Source of the DNA: an uncultured Chloroflexota bacterium
Lineage (GTDB): Bacteria > Chloroflexota > Anaerolineae > Caldilineales > Caldilineaceae
Direction: 5' to 3'
Length of the DNA stretch: 19,106 bases
Assembly (NCBI GenBank): GCA_903858085.1
Contig: CAIOHJ010000047.1
Location: 1-19,106, forward strand
Shown here: piece by piece, positions 1 through 7,858 of the stretch
Numbering within the stretch: the stretch's first letter is position 1
Layout of the letters: each line of letters begins with the position of its first letter
Program-made: the position numbers and the translations under genes
Notes under the pieces: generated by a model
What the model saw: the letters and a program-made list of their open reading frames with translations, nothing else
Told to the model about the DNA's origin: nothing
Database searches by the model: none

Positions 1-1206
<1,206 letters not shown>

Positions 1207-1302
1207 CGGCGCTGGTATTCCTTTCAAACGCTGTGCGCAACAGCGTTGTGTTCAGCGTACCGCCACGGCCAGATGATTTGCCATGTAAATTGCTATTCTT
1301 AC

Positions 1303-1318
1303 TGCATATTGTAATGCA
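1303..1318. promoter_or_regulatory. Small dyad TGCAT-N6-ATGCA upstream of the beta-CASP gene
   Basis: A 5-bp inverted repeat with a 6-bp spacer lies in an AT-rich stretch about 100 nt upstream of the nuclease start. The AT-richness is unlike the surrounding GC-rich DNA and fits a promoter region. The half-sites could bind a dimeric regulator, but no matching regulator is present in the window and such short dyads arise by chance. Confidence 0.2.
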
Positions 1319-1323
1319 TTTTG

Positions 1324-1355
1324 AAAAAAATTCAACCCCCAATATTTCTTGGGGG
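1324..1355 (-). terminator. Rho-independent terminator after the D-2-hydroxyacid dehydrogenase
   Basis: Read on the minus strand, a 7-bp stem CCCCCAA/TTGGGGG with a 6-nt loop is followed five bases later by a run of seven T. It sits 50 nt past the dehydrogenase stop and would end the five-gene operon before the beta-CASP gene. Confidence 0.65.
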
Positions 1356-1405
1356 ATTCAGCGTCTGGTCAGGGGCAGCTCTGATCGGGTCATCCCAGGG
1401 GCGGT

Positions 1406-2341
1406 TCAGTAGCCGCGCGCAAAATCTACCTGGTTGTTCAACGCTGCACCTGCCAAAAAGTGTTGGAGGTTGTCGAGAAAGATTGGGGCGATGTCTTCAG
1501 GATAGCTGAGCGCTGAGGTATGGCAGGTGACGATCACATTGGGCAGGCTCCAGAATGGGTGGCCGGCGGGCAGCGGTTCGGTCTGGAAGACGTCGAGCAC
1601 CGCCCCGCCCAGCCGGCCAGCCTGCAACGCTGCAACCAGCGCCTCTTCGTCCACCGTGCTGCCCCGCCCGACGTTGACCAGCAATGCATGTGCGGGGAGC
1701 GCTGCCAGCACGCTGCGGTCGATCCGGTGGCGGCTGGCAGGGGTGTGGGGCAGGCTGCAGACCAGATAATCGCAGGCGGCCGCCATTGTCTCCAGCGCAT
1801 CGCCGTGGTAGTAGTGGTCAATGGCGGGCTCGCCGGCGCTGCTCAGCGTGTAGCCCAGCGTGCGTACGCCAAAAGAACGGGCTGCCCGTGCGATCGCGGC
1901 TCCGATCGAGCCGACCCCCACCAGCCCCATGGTTTTGCCGCGCAGCCGGCCGGGCCAGGTGGTGTCCCAGCGTTGCTCGCGCTGGGCCAGGTAGCGATGC
2001 CAGCCCCGCCGTTCGTGCAGGATGACATAGCCGAGCACATACTCGGCCATCGAGTCTCCGAAGGCCCCGCGGGCGTTGGTGAGGAGGTAATCGCGGCGCA
2101 GATCGGGGCTGAGCAACGTCTCTATCCCCGCATAGGTCGACTGCAGCCAGCGCAGGTGGGGGAGATGTGGGAGCAGCGGTCTGACCAGCGGCGGGTCGGC
2201 CAGCACGACGACACTCTCTTTCAGCCAGGGCTCTGCCTCGGCTGCGTTTTCCGCTGCATGCAGCGTGACCCCTGGCGGCAGTTGTGGGGCCAGCAGCCGC
2301 AGATAGTCGCAGGCGCGGACAGACAGAATCAACCCTTCCAT
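1406..2341 (-). CDS. D-2-hydroxyacid dehydrogenase (NAD(P)-dependent)
   Basis: This 311-residue cytoplasmic enzyme belongs to the family that interconverts 2-oxo acids and D-2-hydroxy acids (phosphoglycerate, glyoxylate/hydroxypyruvate, lactate reductases). The Rossmann loop GLVGVGSIG lies at 139-147. The catalytic triad is present: R226 in NVGRGS, E255 in QTEPLP and H274 in TCHTSA, where most relatives have TPH. The length suits the short form without a C-terminal ACT domain, so it is not a classical regulated SerA. The ATG at 2341 has AGGAGA about 6 nt upstream. It overlaps the end of the App1-type gene by 13 nt, which implies translational coupling, and it is last in the operon. The substrate cannot be read from the sequence; glyoxylate or hydroxypyruvate is plausible given the GlcD-like oxidase two genes upstream. 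Confidence 0.9.
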   Translation of the reverse strand: MEGLILSVRACDYLRLLAPQLPPGVTLHAAENAAEAEPWLKESVVVLADPPLVRPLLPHLPHLRWLQSTYAGIETLLSPDLRRDYLLTNARGAFGDSMAEYVLGYVILHERRGWHRYLAQREQRWDTTWPGRLRGKTMGLVGVGSIGAAIARAARSFGVRTLGYTLSSAGEPAIDHYYHGDALETMAAACDYLVCSLPHTPASRHRIDRSVLAALPAHALLVNVGRGSTVDEEALVAALQAGRLGGAVLDVFQTEPLPAGHPFWSLPNVIVTCHTSALSYPEDIAPIFLDNLQHFLAGAALNNQVDFARGY

Positions 2342-3402
2342 TTTGTTCTCCTGTGGTGGGGATCTCCTGCGGACGTGCGTCGCTCCCGGACGACCGCCAG
2401 CTGTACCCCTGCCAGGGCAGCGGCAGGGATCAGCCCCAGCGCCACAGCCTTTTCGGCAGCGGCCAGCGAATCGGCGACCCGATACATGGGAACCCCCTGG
2501 CTCTGGGCGGCTTTCCCCAGGTTGTCCACCCGCAGGTCGCGGTGCCAGCCGCTGACGTCACGGATGAAAATGGCGGCGATGCGGCCTGGATAGGCGGGGA
2601 TCAGCTCGCTGTACAGTTCGGGGTCCTGCTGGCCACTGTCCCCGATCAGGAGAAAAGACAGGGCCGGGTAGGTGTCCAGCAGCCAGCGGATTGGTTTGAG
2701 TTTGTTGCGGTGTGACAGGGTGGTGAACAGATGGGTCAGCCCATAGTCGCGCAAAAACATGGGGCCTGCCGGCAATTGCTGACGTTCCAGGAATTCGACC
2801 AGCAGGTCGTAGAAGTTCCAGGGGCTGCTTGAGACATAAAAGATCGGATTGTGCTCCTGGCCGCTCATTCCTTGCTGCAGCGCCTGGTAGAGGGGCGCCA
2901 CGCCGGCAAAAGGCAGGCGGGTGCGGGCGTTGCTGAAAAAAATTTCGAACACTGCCCGCAGCAGGCTGGCGGCATGGCTCTGGATCACCGTGTCGTCGAT
3001 GTCGCTGACCACTGCGAAGCGGGCTGCCGGCGAGGGGATCATGACCGGTGCGGTGACCTGGACCGGCGCGTTGCGTGCTGCGGGTGCGACCAGCTCCAAC
3101 GGCACAGCGTGCCAGCGCAGGGACGGGTCTGCCGGCTGGGCCAGCGGCAGGCAGAGGGTAAAATAGCCTTCTTCGTCGGCGACTGTCTGCCAGCGCTGCG
3201 TGCCGACGGTCGCTGCCACCCTGGCTCCGGGCACCTCGTGCGAGGTGAGCCGCCGGGCCATGGCATAGAAATTTTGCCAGCGGGAATCTCGAGCCCCGGC
3301 CGGCGGCAGCGGCCGGTTGCACAGGACGCGTCCTTTGACGAACAGCTGCTCTGCGGTCCCAAAAGAGCGATAGGGGACGATCGTGATCCAGGGGAGCTTC
3401 AT
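2329..3402 (-). CDS. App1-type phosphatase (DUF2183)
   Basis: A 357-residue protein with the App1/DUF2183 architecture: an N-terminal beta-rich segment (about 1-120) followed by a HAD-like phosphatase domain. The catalytic motif DxDxT appears as DIDDT at 134-138. YVSSSPWNFYDLL and GDSGQQDPELY follow as the later conserved motifs. The founding yeast member App1 is a Mg2+-dependent phosphatidate phosphatase; bacterial members are poorly characterised, so lipid phosphate as substrate is inferred. No signal peptide is visible. Its ATG overlaps the stop of the FAD oxidase gene in an ATGA arrangement, and its 3' end overlaps the dehydrogenase gene, so all three should be made together. The last roughly 20 residues are basic and probably disordered. 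Confidence 0.88.
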   Translation of the reverse strand: MKLPWITIVPYRSFGTAEQLFVKGRVLCNRPLPPAGARDSRWQNFYAMARRLTSHEVPGARVAATVGTQRWQTVADEEGYFTLCLPLAQPADPSLRWHAVPLELVAPAARNAPVQVTAPVMIPSPAARFAVVSDIDDTVIQSHAASLLRAVFEIFFSNARTRLPFAGVAPLYQALQQGMSGQEHNPIFYVSSSPWNFYDLLVEFLERQQLPAGPMFLRDYGLTHLFTTLSHRNKLKPIRWLLDTYPALSFLLIGDSGQQDPELYSELIPAYPGRIAAIFIRDVSGWHRDLRVDNLGKAAQSQGVPMYRVADSLAAAEKAVALGLIPAAALAGVQLAVVRERRTSAGDPHHRRTKWKG

Positions 3403-4799
3403 GGCGCGTGCATGCTCTCCAGGTCAAAAATTTTGCCTGGGTTGAGGATCGCATGGGGGTCCAGCGCCTGTTTGAGCCGGCGCATGGTGGCGATCTCCTG
3501 GGCTGTGCGGGAGAGGGAGAGATAGGCTTTTTTTTCGAGCCCAACCCCATGTTCTGCCGAGATCGACCCCCCCACGGCCTGCAGGCCGCTGTAGACAATG
3601 GCGGCCACCTGGCCGCTGTCCACAAAGTTCGGTGCCCAGACGTTCAGATGCAGATTGCCGTCGCCCAAATGGCCGTAGACCCAGCAGCGCGCCTCTGCTC
3701 CGTACTGCCGCCTCAGCTCGGCTCGTACCTGCGCGATGTAGGGTTCCATTGCGGCGATCGGCAGGCTGACATCGTAGCCGAGGGCGAGGGGGTACTGGCG
3801 TTCGATCTGTTCGGAATCTTCGCGGGCCTGCCACAGGCCTGCGCGCTGCTGGGCGGTGCGGGCGACGACAGCAGCCTCGATCAGCCCCTCTTCGGCTGCC
3901 TGGTCGAGGGCTTGCTCGAAGCGGACGTTGTCCAGCTGTGGGTGGCTGCCCAGCGCTTCGACCAGGACGTAATAGGGGGCTCCGTGGGGCAAGGGCGGCC
4001 GGCTCGGCGCCGGCGGGGTTGTGGTCAGCCGGTAGTACTCCTCCCACATCACCTCAAAGGAGGTCAGGGCTCCGTCCAGCTCGCGCTGCAGCAGGTGGAG
4101 CAGCCGGAGGAGCAGGTCGAACTTTGCCAGGGCAACCAGCGCGGTCGACCTGCTGCGGGGGGCCGGAAAGAGCCGCAACACGGCCTGGGTCACGACCCCC
4201 AGGCTCCCTTCGCTGCCGATGAAGAGCTGTTTGAGGTCATACCCGGCGTTGTTTTTGAGCAGTGTGTTGAGCGAGGAGAGCTGGGTGCCATCGGCCAGCA
4301 CGGCCTCTACCCCGAGCACGAGCTCGCGCATCATGCCGTAGCGCAGCACCCGTACCCCGCCCGCATTCATGGCCAGGCAGCCGCCGACGGTGGCCGAGCC
4401 GCGGGCCGCCAGGTCTAGCGGAAAGAAGAGGTCATGGGCGGCTGCAGCCTCCTGCACACGTTGCAGCGGCGCACCCGCCTGTGCTGTCAGCGTCAGATGG
4501 ATGGGGTCGACCGCCACAACTGCTGCCATCCGTTCGAGGGAAAGCACCAGCTCGTCTGCACAGGTGCGGGTTGCCTGCACCAGATTGGTGCCGCCGCCGT
4601 GGACGACGACCGGCTGACGGGCGGCATGGCAGAGCTGCAGGGTCGCAGCGACCTCGGCGGTGGTGCGTGGGCAGGCCACCGCCAGCGCCTGCAGGGGCGC
4701 AGGGTCGATCCAGCTGGTCGCCCGTGTCCGGACAGCCTCTCCGGTCAGAACTGCATCGGCGCCCAGCAGAGCTGTAAGCTGCTCCAGAAAACCGGCCAT
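3399..4799 (-). CDS. FAD-linked oxidase, GlcD (glycolate oxidase/D-lactate dehydrogenase) family
   Basis: A 466-residue flavoprotein of the VAO/PCMH family that oxidises 2-hydroxy acids such as glycolate or D-lactate. The N-terminal FAD-binding part shows VHGGGTNLV (66-73), GSATVGGCLAMNAGG (134-148) and FIGSEGSLGVVT (193-204). The C-terminal cap has GHLGDGNLH (376-384), SAEHGVGLEKK (414-424) and the terminal LNPGKIFD (452-459). The frame is open upstream to 4952, but that part overlaps the whole end of ylxP and resembles nothing. The ATG at 4799, with AAGG 7 nt upstream and an 8-nt gap to ylxP, gives the usual family length. No GlcE or GlcF partner is present, so it may be a stand-alone D-2-hydroxyacid dehydrogenase. 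The exact substrate is open. Confidence 0.92.
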   Translation of the reverse strand: MAGFLEQLTALLGADAVLTGEAVRTRATSWIDPAPLQALAVACPRTTAEVAATLQLCHAARQPVVVHGGGTNLVQATRTCADELVLSLERMAAVVAVDPIHLTLTAQAGAPLQRVQEAAAAHDLFFPLDLAARGSATVGGCLAMNAGGVRVLRYGMMRELVLGVEAVLADGTQLSSLNTLLKNNAGYDLKQLFIGSEGSLGVVTQAVLRLFPAPRSRSTALVALAKFDLLLRLLHLLQRELDGALTSFEVMWEEYYRLTTTPPAPSRPPLPHGAPYYVLVEALGSHPQLDNVRFEQALDQAAEEGLIEAAVVARTAQQRAGLWQAREDSEQIERQYPLALGYDVSLPIAAMEPYIAQVRAELRRQYGAEARCWVYGHLGDGNLHLNVWAPNFVDSGQVAAIVYSGLQAVGGSISAEHGVGLEKKAYLSLSRTAQEIATMRRLKQALDPHAILNPGKIFDLESMHAP

Positions 4800-4807
4800 G
4801 CGCGACC

Positions 4808-5095
4808 TTACCCGAGCATCTCGATGGTGTAGTCGACCAGTTGGGCGTCTCCATGCCACTGTTCGACCAGATGGGCCACTTCCTGCAGGTGGCGGTGGGC
4901 CAGGGCGCTGTTTTGGCTCACACAGGCAACTTCGAGCACAGAACGTGTCCACACATCCTGGGCATCGGCTTCGCAGAGTGAGACGTTGAAGGTGCGGCGG
5001 ATGCGGGCGATCAGCGGCTTCAGGATGCTGCGTTTGCCTTTCAGGCTGTCGTTCATCGGCAAAGAGAGTTCAAGGGTCAGGAGTCCAACTGCCAT
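4808..5095 (-). CDS. YlxP-like protein (DUF503)
   Basis: This 95-residue protein matches the small DUF503/YlxP family: an N-terminal strand ending in LPMNDSLKGKR (residues 13-23), with the conserved KGKR, then a helix rich in Arg and a C-terminal beta strand ending in YTIEMLG. Relatives often sit near rbfA, truB or infB, and a ribosome-associated role has been suggested but not settled. Here it lies instead between the lipoate enzyme (6 nt upstream) and the FAD oxidase (8 nt downstream). The start is supported by AGAGGTGA placed 7 nt before the ATG. It is a complete, normal-length member; function unknown. Confidence 0.88.
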   Translation of the reverse strand: MAVGLLTLELSLPMNDSLKGKRSILKPLIARIRRTFNVSLCEADAQDVWTRSVLEVACVSQNSALAHRHLQEVAHLVEQWHGDAQLVDYTIEMLG

Positions 5096-5101
5096 CGCCG
5101 T

Positions 5102-5992
5102 TCACCTCTGGTGTGTCCAGTCCGGGTTGCCGAACCGGGTGCGGATGAGCTGGGCTGCCTGGCGCAGTTCGTCTGCACTGAGTTCTCCCTGCCGGAGATC
5201 CAGTTGGAGAGCTTGTTCGAAGCCCTGTCGCATGGCCGCCACAACCCGGGCAAAGGAGACCTGCTCGCTGCTCTCTTCGACGCCCAGTGCCTGGGCCAGG
5301 GTGCAGGCGCGCCCCTGCACTTCCACCCGCAGCTCGCGGGCCCGTTCTGGCGTCAGCGCCAGCACGTCGACCAGGCGGGTGATGTCTCCGACCAGGGGCA
5401 GGCTGCCATGTTGCAGCACCGAATTGGCCCGCCGGCTCTGGGCGCTGCCCATCAGCTTGCGGCCGCCGGCTGTAATCTCGTAGGCGCTGGGCACCTCAAA
5501 ACAGACAGCCGACACATCGGGGCCGGCCCGCACATCGCCGGGCGCTTTGTCTGCCTGTACACCCAGCAGACGCAGGCCGGTGATCAGGGCGTTGCTGATG
5601 CGCAGATAGGCATCCATCACCCCGCCGCGCATCAGCGGATGGGCAGCGGGGGCGATGACCGAGTAGGTGAATTCGTCTGTGTGCAGAATGGCTCGCCCAC
5701 CGGTCGGGCGGCGAACGATTTCGTAGCCCAGCGCAGCCACCTGTGTTGCATCCAGGTCGCTGAAGGGCTGCAGCCGCCCCAGGCTCACGGCGGGCGGCGA
5801 CCAGCGGTAGAAGCGTACGGTGGGCAGGCTCTGGCCAGCCGCGCAGCGTTCGGCGACTGCCTGGTCGACCGCCATGTTGGCCGCCCCCGAACGCGGAGCA
5901 GCATCGACAATCCAGCGCCAGAGGGTTGGTTCGGACGCCTCTTCCAACTCTGCCAGGTCGACGAACAGATCGCTGCCCACCGGGTCGCTCAT
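5102..5992 (-). CDS. LipM/LplA-family octanoyl- or lipoyl-protein ligase
   Basis: The enzyme (296 residues) attaches octanoate or lipoate to lipoyl domains of 2-oxoacid dehydrogenases or GcvH. The BPL/LplA/LipB catalytic domain shows RRPTGGRAILH (94-104), GGRKLMGSAQSR (176-187) with the invariant lysine K179, and LQHGS (193-197). A cysteine (C164) in VCFEVPSAYEI is where Bacillus LipM octanoyltransferases keep their nucleophile, so LipM is at least as likely as an ATP-dependent LplA. The frame is open to 6118, but the ATG at 5992 has AGGA 6 nt upstream, while the ATG at 6010 has a Shine-Dalgarno sequence almost touching it and nothing conserved lies before residue 1. It heads the operon with ylxP and follows a long structured leader. 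Confidence 0.88.
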   Translation of the reverse strand: MSDPVGSDLFVDLAELEEASEPTLWRWIVDAAPRSGAANMAVDQAVAERCAAGQSLPTVRFYRWSPPAVSLGRLQPFSDLDATQVAALGYEIVRRPTGGRAILHTDEFTYSVIAPAAHPLMRGGVMDAYLRISNALITGLRLLGVQADKAPGDVRAGPDVSAVCFEVPSAYEITAGGRKLMGSAQSRRANSVLQHGSLPLVGDITRLVDVLALTPERARELRVEVQGRACTLAQALGVEESSEQVSFARVVAAMRQGFEQALQLDLRQGELSADELRQAAQLIRTRFGNPDWTHQR

Positions 5993-6185
5993 AAAAGTTC
6001 CTGCCATTCCTGTTGCTCCCGCCACACCGGCTGATATCCGCCTGTCAGGTCTTCTCTGCAGTCTGGGCGTACGGCGGAGTGCATGCAACACGAGAGCATG
6101 TCCGTACGGATAGGACACAGTGTGTCTGTGCGTCCTTCTCCCAGTTGCGTCCTTCTCCCAGCACGGAGAGAAGACCGTCTGTATC
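5993..6185 (-). promoter_or_regulatory. Long structured 5' leader of the lipoate operon
   Basis: About 190 nt without a gene lie between a candidate -10 box and the lipoate enzyme start. On the minus-strand RNA it can form a nested stem: a 7-bp outer helix (6102-6108 with 6068-6074) around a 5-bp inner helix (6096-6100 with 6082-6086) and a 9-nt loop. A 5-bp hairpin GACAC/GTGTC (6114-6126, 3-nt loop) and a CTTCTC/GAGAAG stem (6152-6157 with 6168-6173) lie upstream, together with a 16-bp direct repeat. It does not match any riboswitch class I can recognise by eye. Pairings are seen; a regulatory role is inference. Confidence 0.35.
6129..6161. repeat. Tandem 16-bp direct repeat
   Basis: The unit TGCGTCCTTCTCCCAG occurs twice without mismatch at 6129-6144 and 6146-6161, one base apart. 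On the minus-strand transcript each copy holds GGGAGAAGGA, with two GGA triplets. It lies in the leader of the lipoate operon, just downstream of the proposed promoter. Confidence 0.85.
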
Positions 6186-6191
6186 AGTATA
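6186..6191 (-). promoter_or_regulatory. Candidate -10 box for the lipoate operon
   Basis: The minus strand reads TATACT, five of six matches to the sigma-70 -10 consensus, in a locally AT-rich patch. No good -35 box lies 16-18 nt upstream, so this is tentative. It would place the RNA start just before the tandem repeat. Confidence 0.3.
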
Positions 6192-6217
6192 GATCAAAGG
6201 CAGGTTGACAGCACAAT

Positions 6218-6265
6218 CGGCAGCCCCCCCTGGCAGCCCCCAGGGGCTGCCAGGGGGGGCTGCCG
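6218..6265 (-). terminator. Perfect 23-bp GC-rich hairpin after crtI
   Basis: Two exactly complementary 23-bp arms (6218-6240 and 6243-6265) are separated by only CA, and each arm contains a run of seven C or G and two copies of GGCAGCCCC or its complement. It begins 22 nt past the crtI stop and precedes the lipoate-operon promoter region, the right place for a terminator of the TspO-like/crtI unit. No T tract follows on either strand, so it may act with a factor, protect the crtI mRNA 3' end, or be a mobile palindromic element. Confidence 0.5.
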
Positions 6266-6287
6266 GCTGTAGCGGCCCGGCTGGCGA

Positions 6288-7772
6288 CTAGGCCGCCGAC
6301 GGGTTGAGCAGGCCGTCTACGATTTTGGCAGAGGAGAGGACGCCTGGCAGGCCAGCGCCTGGGTGGGTGCCTGCTCCGACAAAATAGAGATTGGCAAAAT
6401 CTTCTGAACGGTTGTGTGGGCGGAACCAGGCCGACTGCAACAGCGTCGGTTCGACCGAAAAAGCCGAGCCCAGATAGCTGTTGAGCGTGTCCTGAAAGTG
6501 CAGCGGGTCGATCCTGTGTTCTGCCACCAGATTGGCCTGCAGGTCAGGCAGGTAATTTTCTTCCAAAAACTGCATGATGAGATCGCGGTAGGGCTGGGCC
6601 TTGACGCTCCAGTCGATCTGGGCGTTGAGATTGGGGACCGGCGACAGCACGTAGAAGGCTTCGCACCCCTCCGGCGCCATGCTGGGGTCGGTCAGCGTCG
6701 GCATATGCAAATAGAGTGAGAAATCTTCGGGCAGCTCCTGTTCGGCGAAGATCTCGCGCAACAGCCCTTTATAGCGTTCGCTGAGGAGGATATTGTGGTG
6801 TGCCAGGTGGCTGCTGGTGTTGTACCGTTTTTTGGTGCCGAAGTAGATGACGAACAGCGACATGCTGTATTTCTTGCTTTTGACCCAGCGGTCGCTGTTG
6901 GTGCGCCGTTGGGTCGGCGGGATCAGGTGGAGGTAGGTCCACGCCACATCGGCGTTGGAGACCACAGCGTCTGCCATGTGGAGGCTGCCATCGGCCAGCC
7001 GAACCCCGCGCACGCTGTTGTCTTCGATCAGGATTTCCTGGACTGCGGTGTTGAGATGGACCTGCACCCCGAGTTCGTCGAGCAGGCGGCCAAAGCCGTC
7101 GACGATCGCGCCGGTGCCTCCTTTGGCGTAGTGGATGCCCCATTCCCGTTCCAGATAGTGGATCAGGACATAGAGGGAGGGGGCATCGAGCGGGTTGCCG
7201 CCGATCAACAGCGGGTGGAACGAAAAACAGCGGCGCAGAAACTCGTTTTCGATAAACTGGCTCACATAGCCGTAGACACTGCGGTAGGACTGCAGCCGTA
7301 CCAGGTCGGGGAGCACCCGGAGCATGTCTGTGAAATGCAGAAAGGGCTTGTCGATCAGCGCCATACCAGTCTGAAAAATGTCTTGGGTGGTGGCCATAAA
7401 ACGCGTGTAGCCCTCTTTGTCGCGTGGGTTCCAAGCGTCGATCTGGTTCAGTATGTATTCGTGGTCGCCGTTGTAGCTGAAGGAGCGCCCCTGGTGGTCA
7501 AAAATTTTATAGAACGGGTCAAGTGGGATCAGCTCGAAGTACTCTTCGCGCCGTCGTCCTGCCAGCTCCCAGACTTCGTCGAGCAACCAGGGGGCTGTGA
7601 TGACCGTGGGGCCGCCGTCAAAGTTGAAGCCGTTGATCTCATAGGTGTAGGCGCGCCCTCCCAGCTTGTCACGCTTTTCAAAAAGGGTCACTTCATGGCC
7701 TCTCGCAGCCAGCCGTGCTGCTGCGCTCAGCCCGCCAAACCCGCTGCCGATCACAATGACTTTTTGTCCCAT
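6288..7772 (-). CDS. crtI: Phytoene desaturase (CrtI family)
   Basis: A 494-residue FAD-dependent carotenoid desaturase that introduces double bonds into phytoene on the way to lycopene-type carotenoids; members are membrane-associated. The N-terminus has the dinucleotide-binding fold VIVIGSGFGGLSAAARLA (5-22) with E32 at the end of strand 2, then GGRAYTYEINGFNFDGGPTV. The C-terminus has the family signature YFVGAGTHPGAGLPGVL ahead of SAKIVDGLL. Start: the frame is open to 8333, but that part runs through the TspO-like gene. The ATG at 7772 has AAGGGG 6 nt upstream and gives family length; the ATG at 7793 has no good ribosome site. The TspO-like gene lies 86 nt upstream on the same strand. 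No phytoene synthase is in the window. A CrtN, CrtD or other paralogue cannot be excluded. Confidence 0.92.
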   Translation of the reverse strand: MGQKVIVIGSGFGGLSAAARLAARGHEVTLFEKRDKLGGRAYTYEINGFNFDGGPTVITAPWLLDEVWELAGRRREEYFELIPLDPFYKIFDHQGRSFSYNGDHEYILNQIDAWNPRDKEGYTRFMATTQDIFQTGMALIDKPFLHFTDMLRVLPDLVRLQSYRSVYGYVSQFIENEFLRRCFSFHPLLIGGNPLDAPSLYVLIHYLEREWGIHYAKGGTGAIVDGFGRLLDELGVQVHLNTAVQEILIEDNSVRGVRLADGSLHMADAVVSNADVAWTYLHLIPPTQRRTNSDRWVKSKKYSMSLFVIYFGTKKRYNTSSHLAHHNILLSERYKGLLREIFAEQELPEDFSLYLHMPTLTDPSMAPEGCEAFYVLSPVPNLNAQIDWSVKAQPYRDLIMQFLEENYLPDLQANLVAEHRIDPLHFQDTLNSYLGSAFSVEPTLLQSAWFRPHNRSEDFANLYFVGAGTHPGAGLPGVLSSAKIVDGLLNPSAA

Positions 7773-7858
7773 ACGCACCCCTTCTCTTTTCATCAGGATA
7801 AATGACCTGCTCTGTGGGCTGGAGCCCTGCGGCAGGTGGCGGGCTGGTTCGTTCAGCT

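Noticed and set aside
1520..2593. Plus-strand open frame of 357 codons opposite the dehydrogenase and App1-type genes
   Set aside because: It spans the junction of two well-supported minus-strand genes and has Gln/His/Arg-rich low-complexity content typical of antisense frames in GC-rich DNA.
4800..4952. 51-residue extension of the FAD oxidase
   Set aside because: It overlaps ylxP and has no similarity to the family; the start at 4799 has a ribosome site.
6129..6161. Possible CRISPR remnant
   Set aside because: Only two copies with a 1-bp spacer, no further units and no cas gene.
6205..6210. Plus-strand TTGACA as a -35 box
   Set aside because: No -10 box follows at 16-18 bp; the sequence there is the C run of the hairpin, and no plus-strand gene lies downstream.
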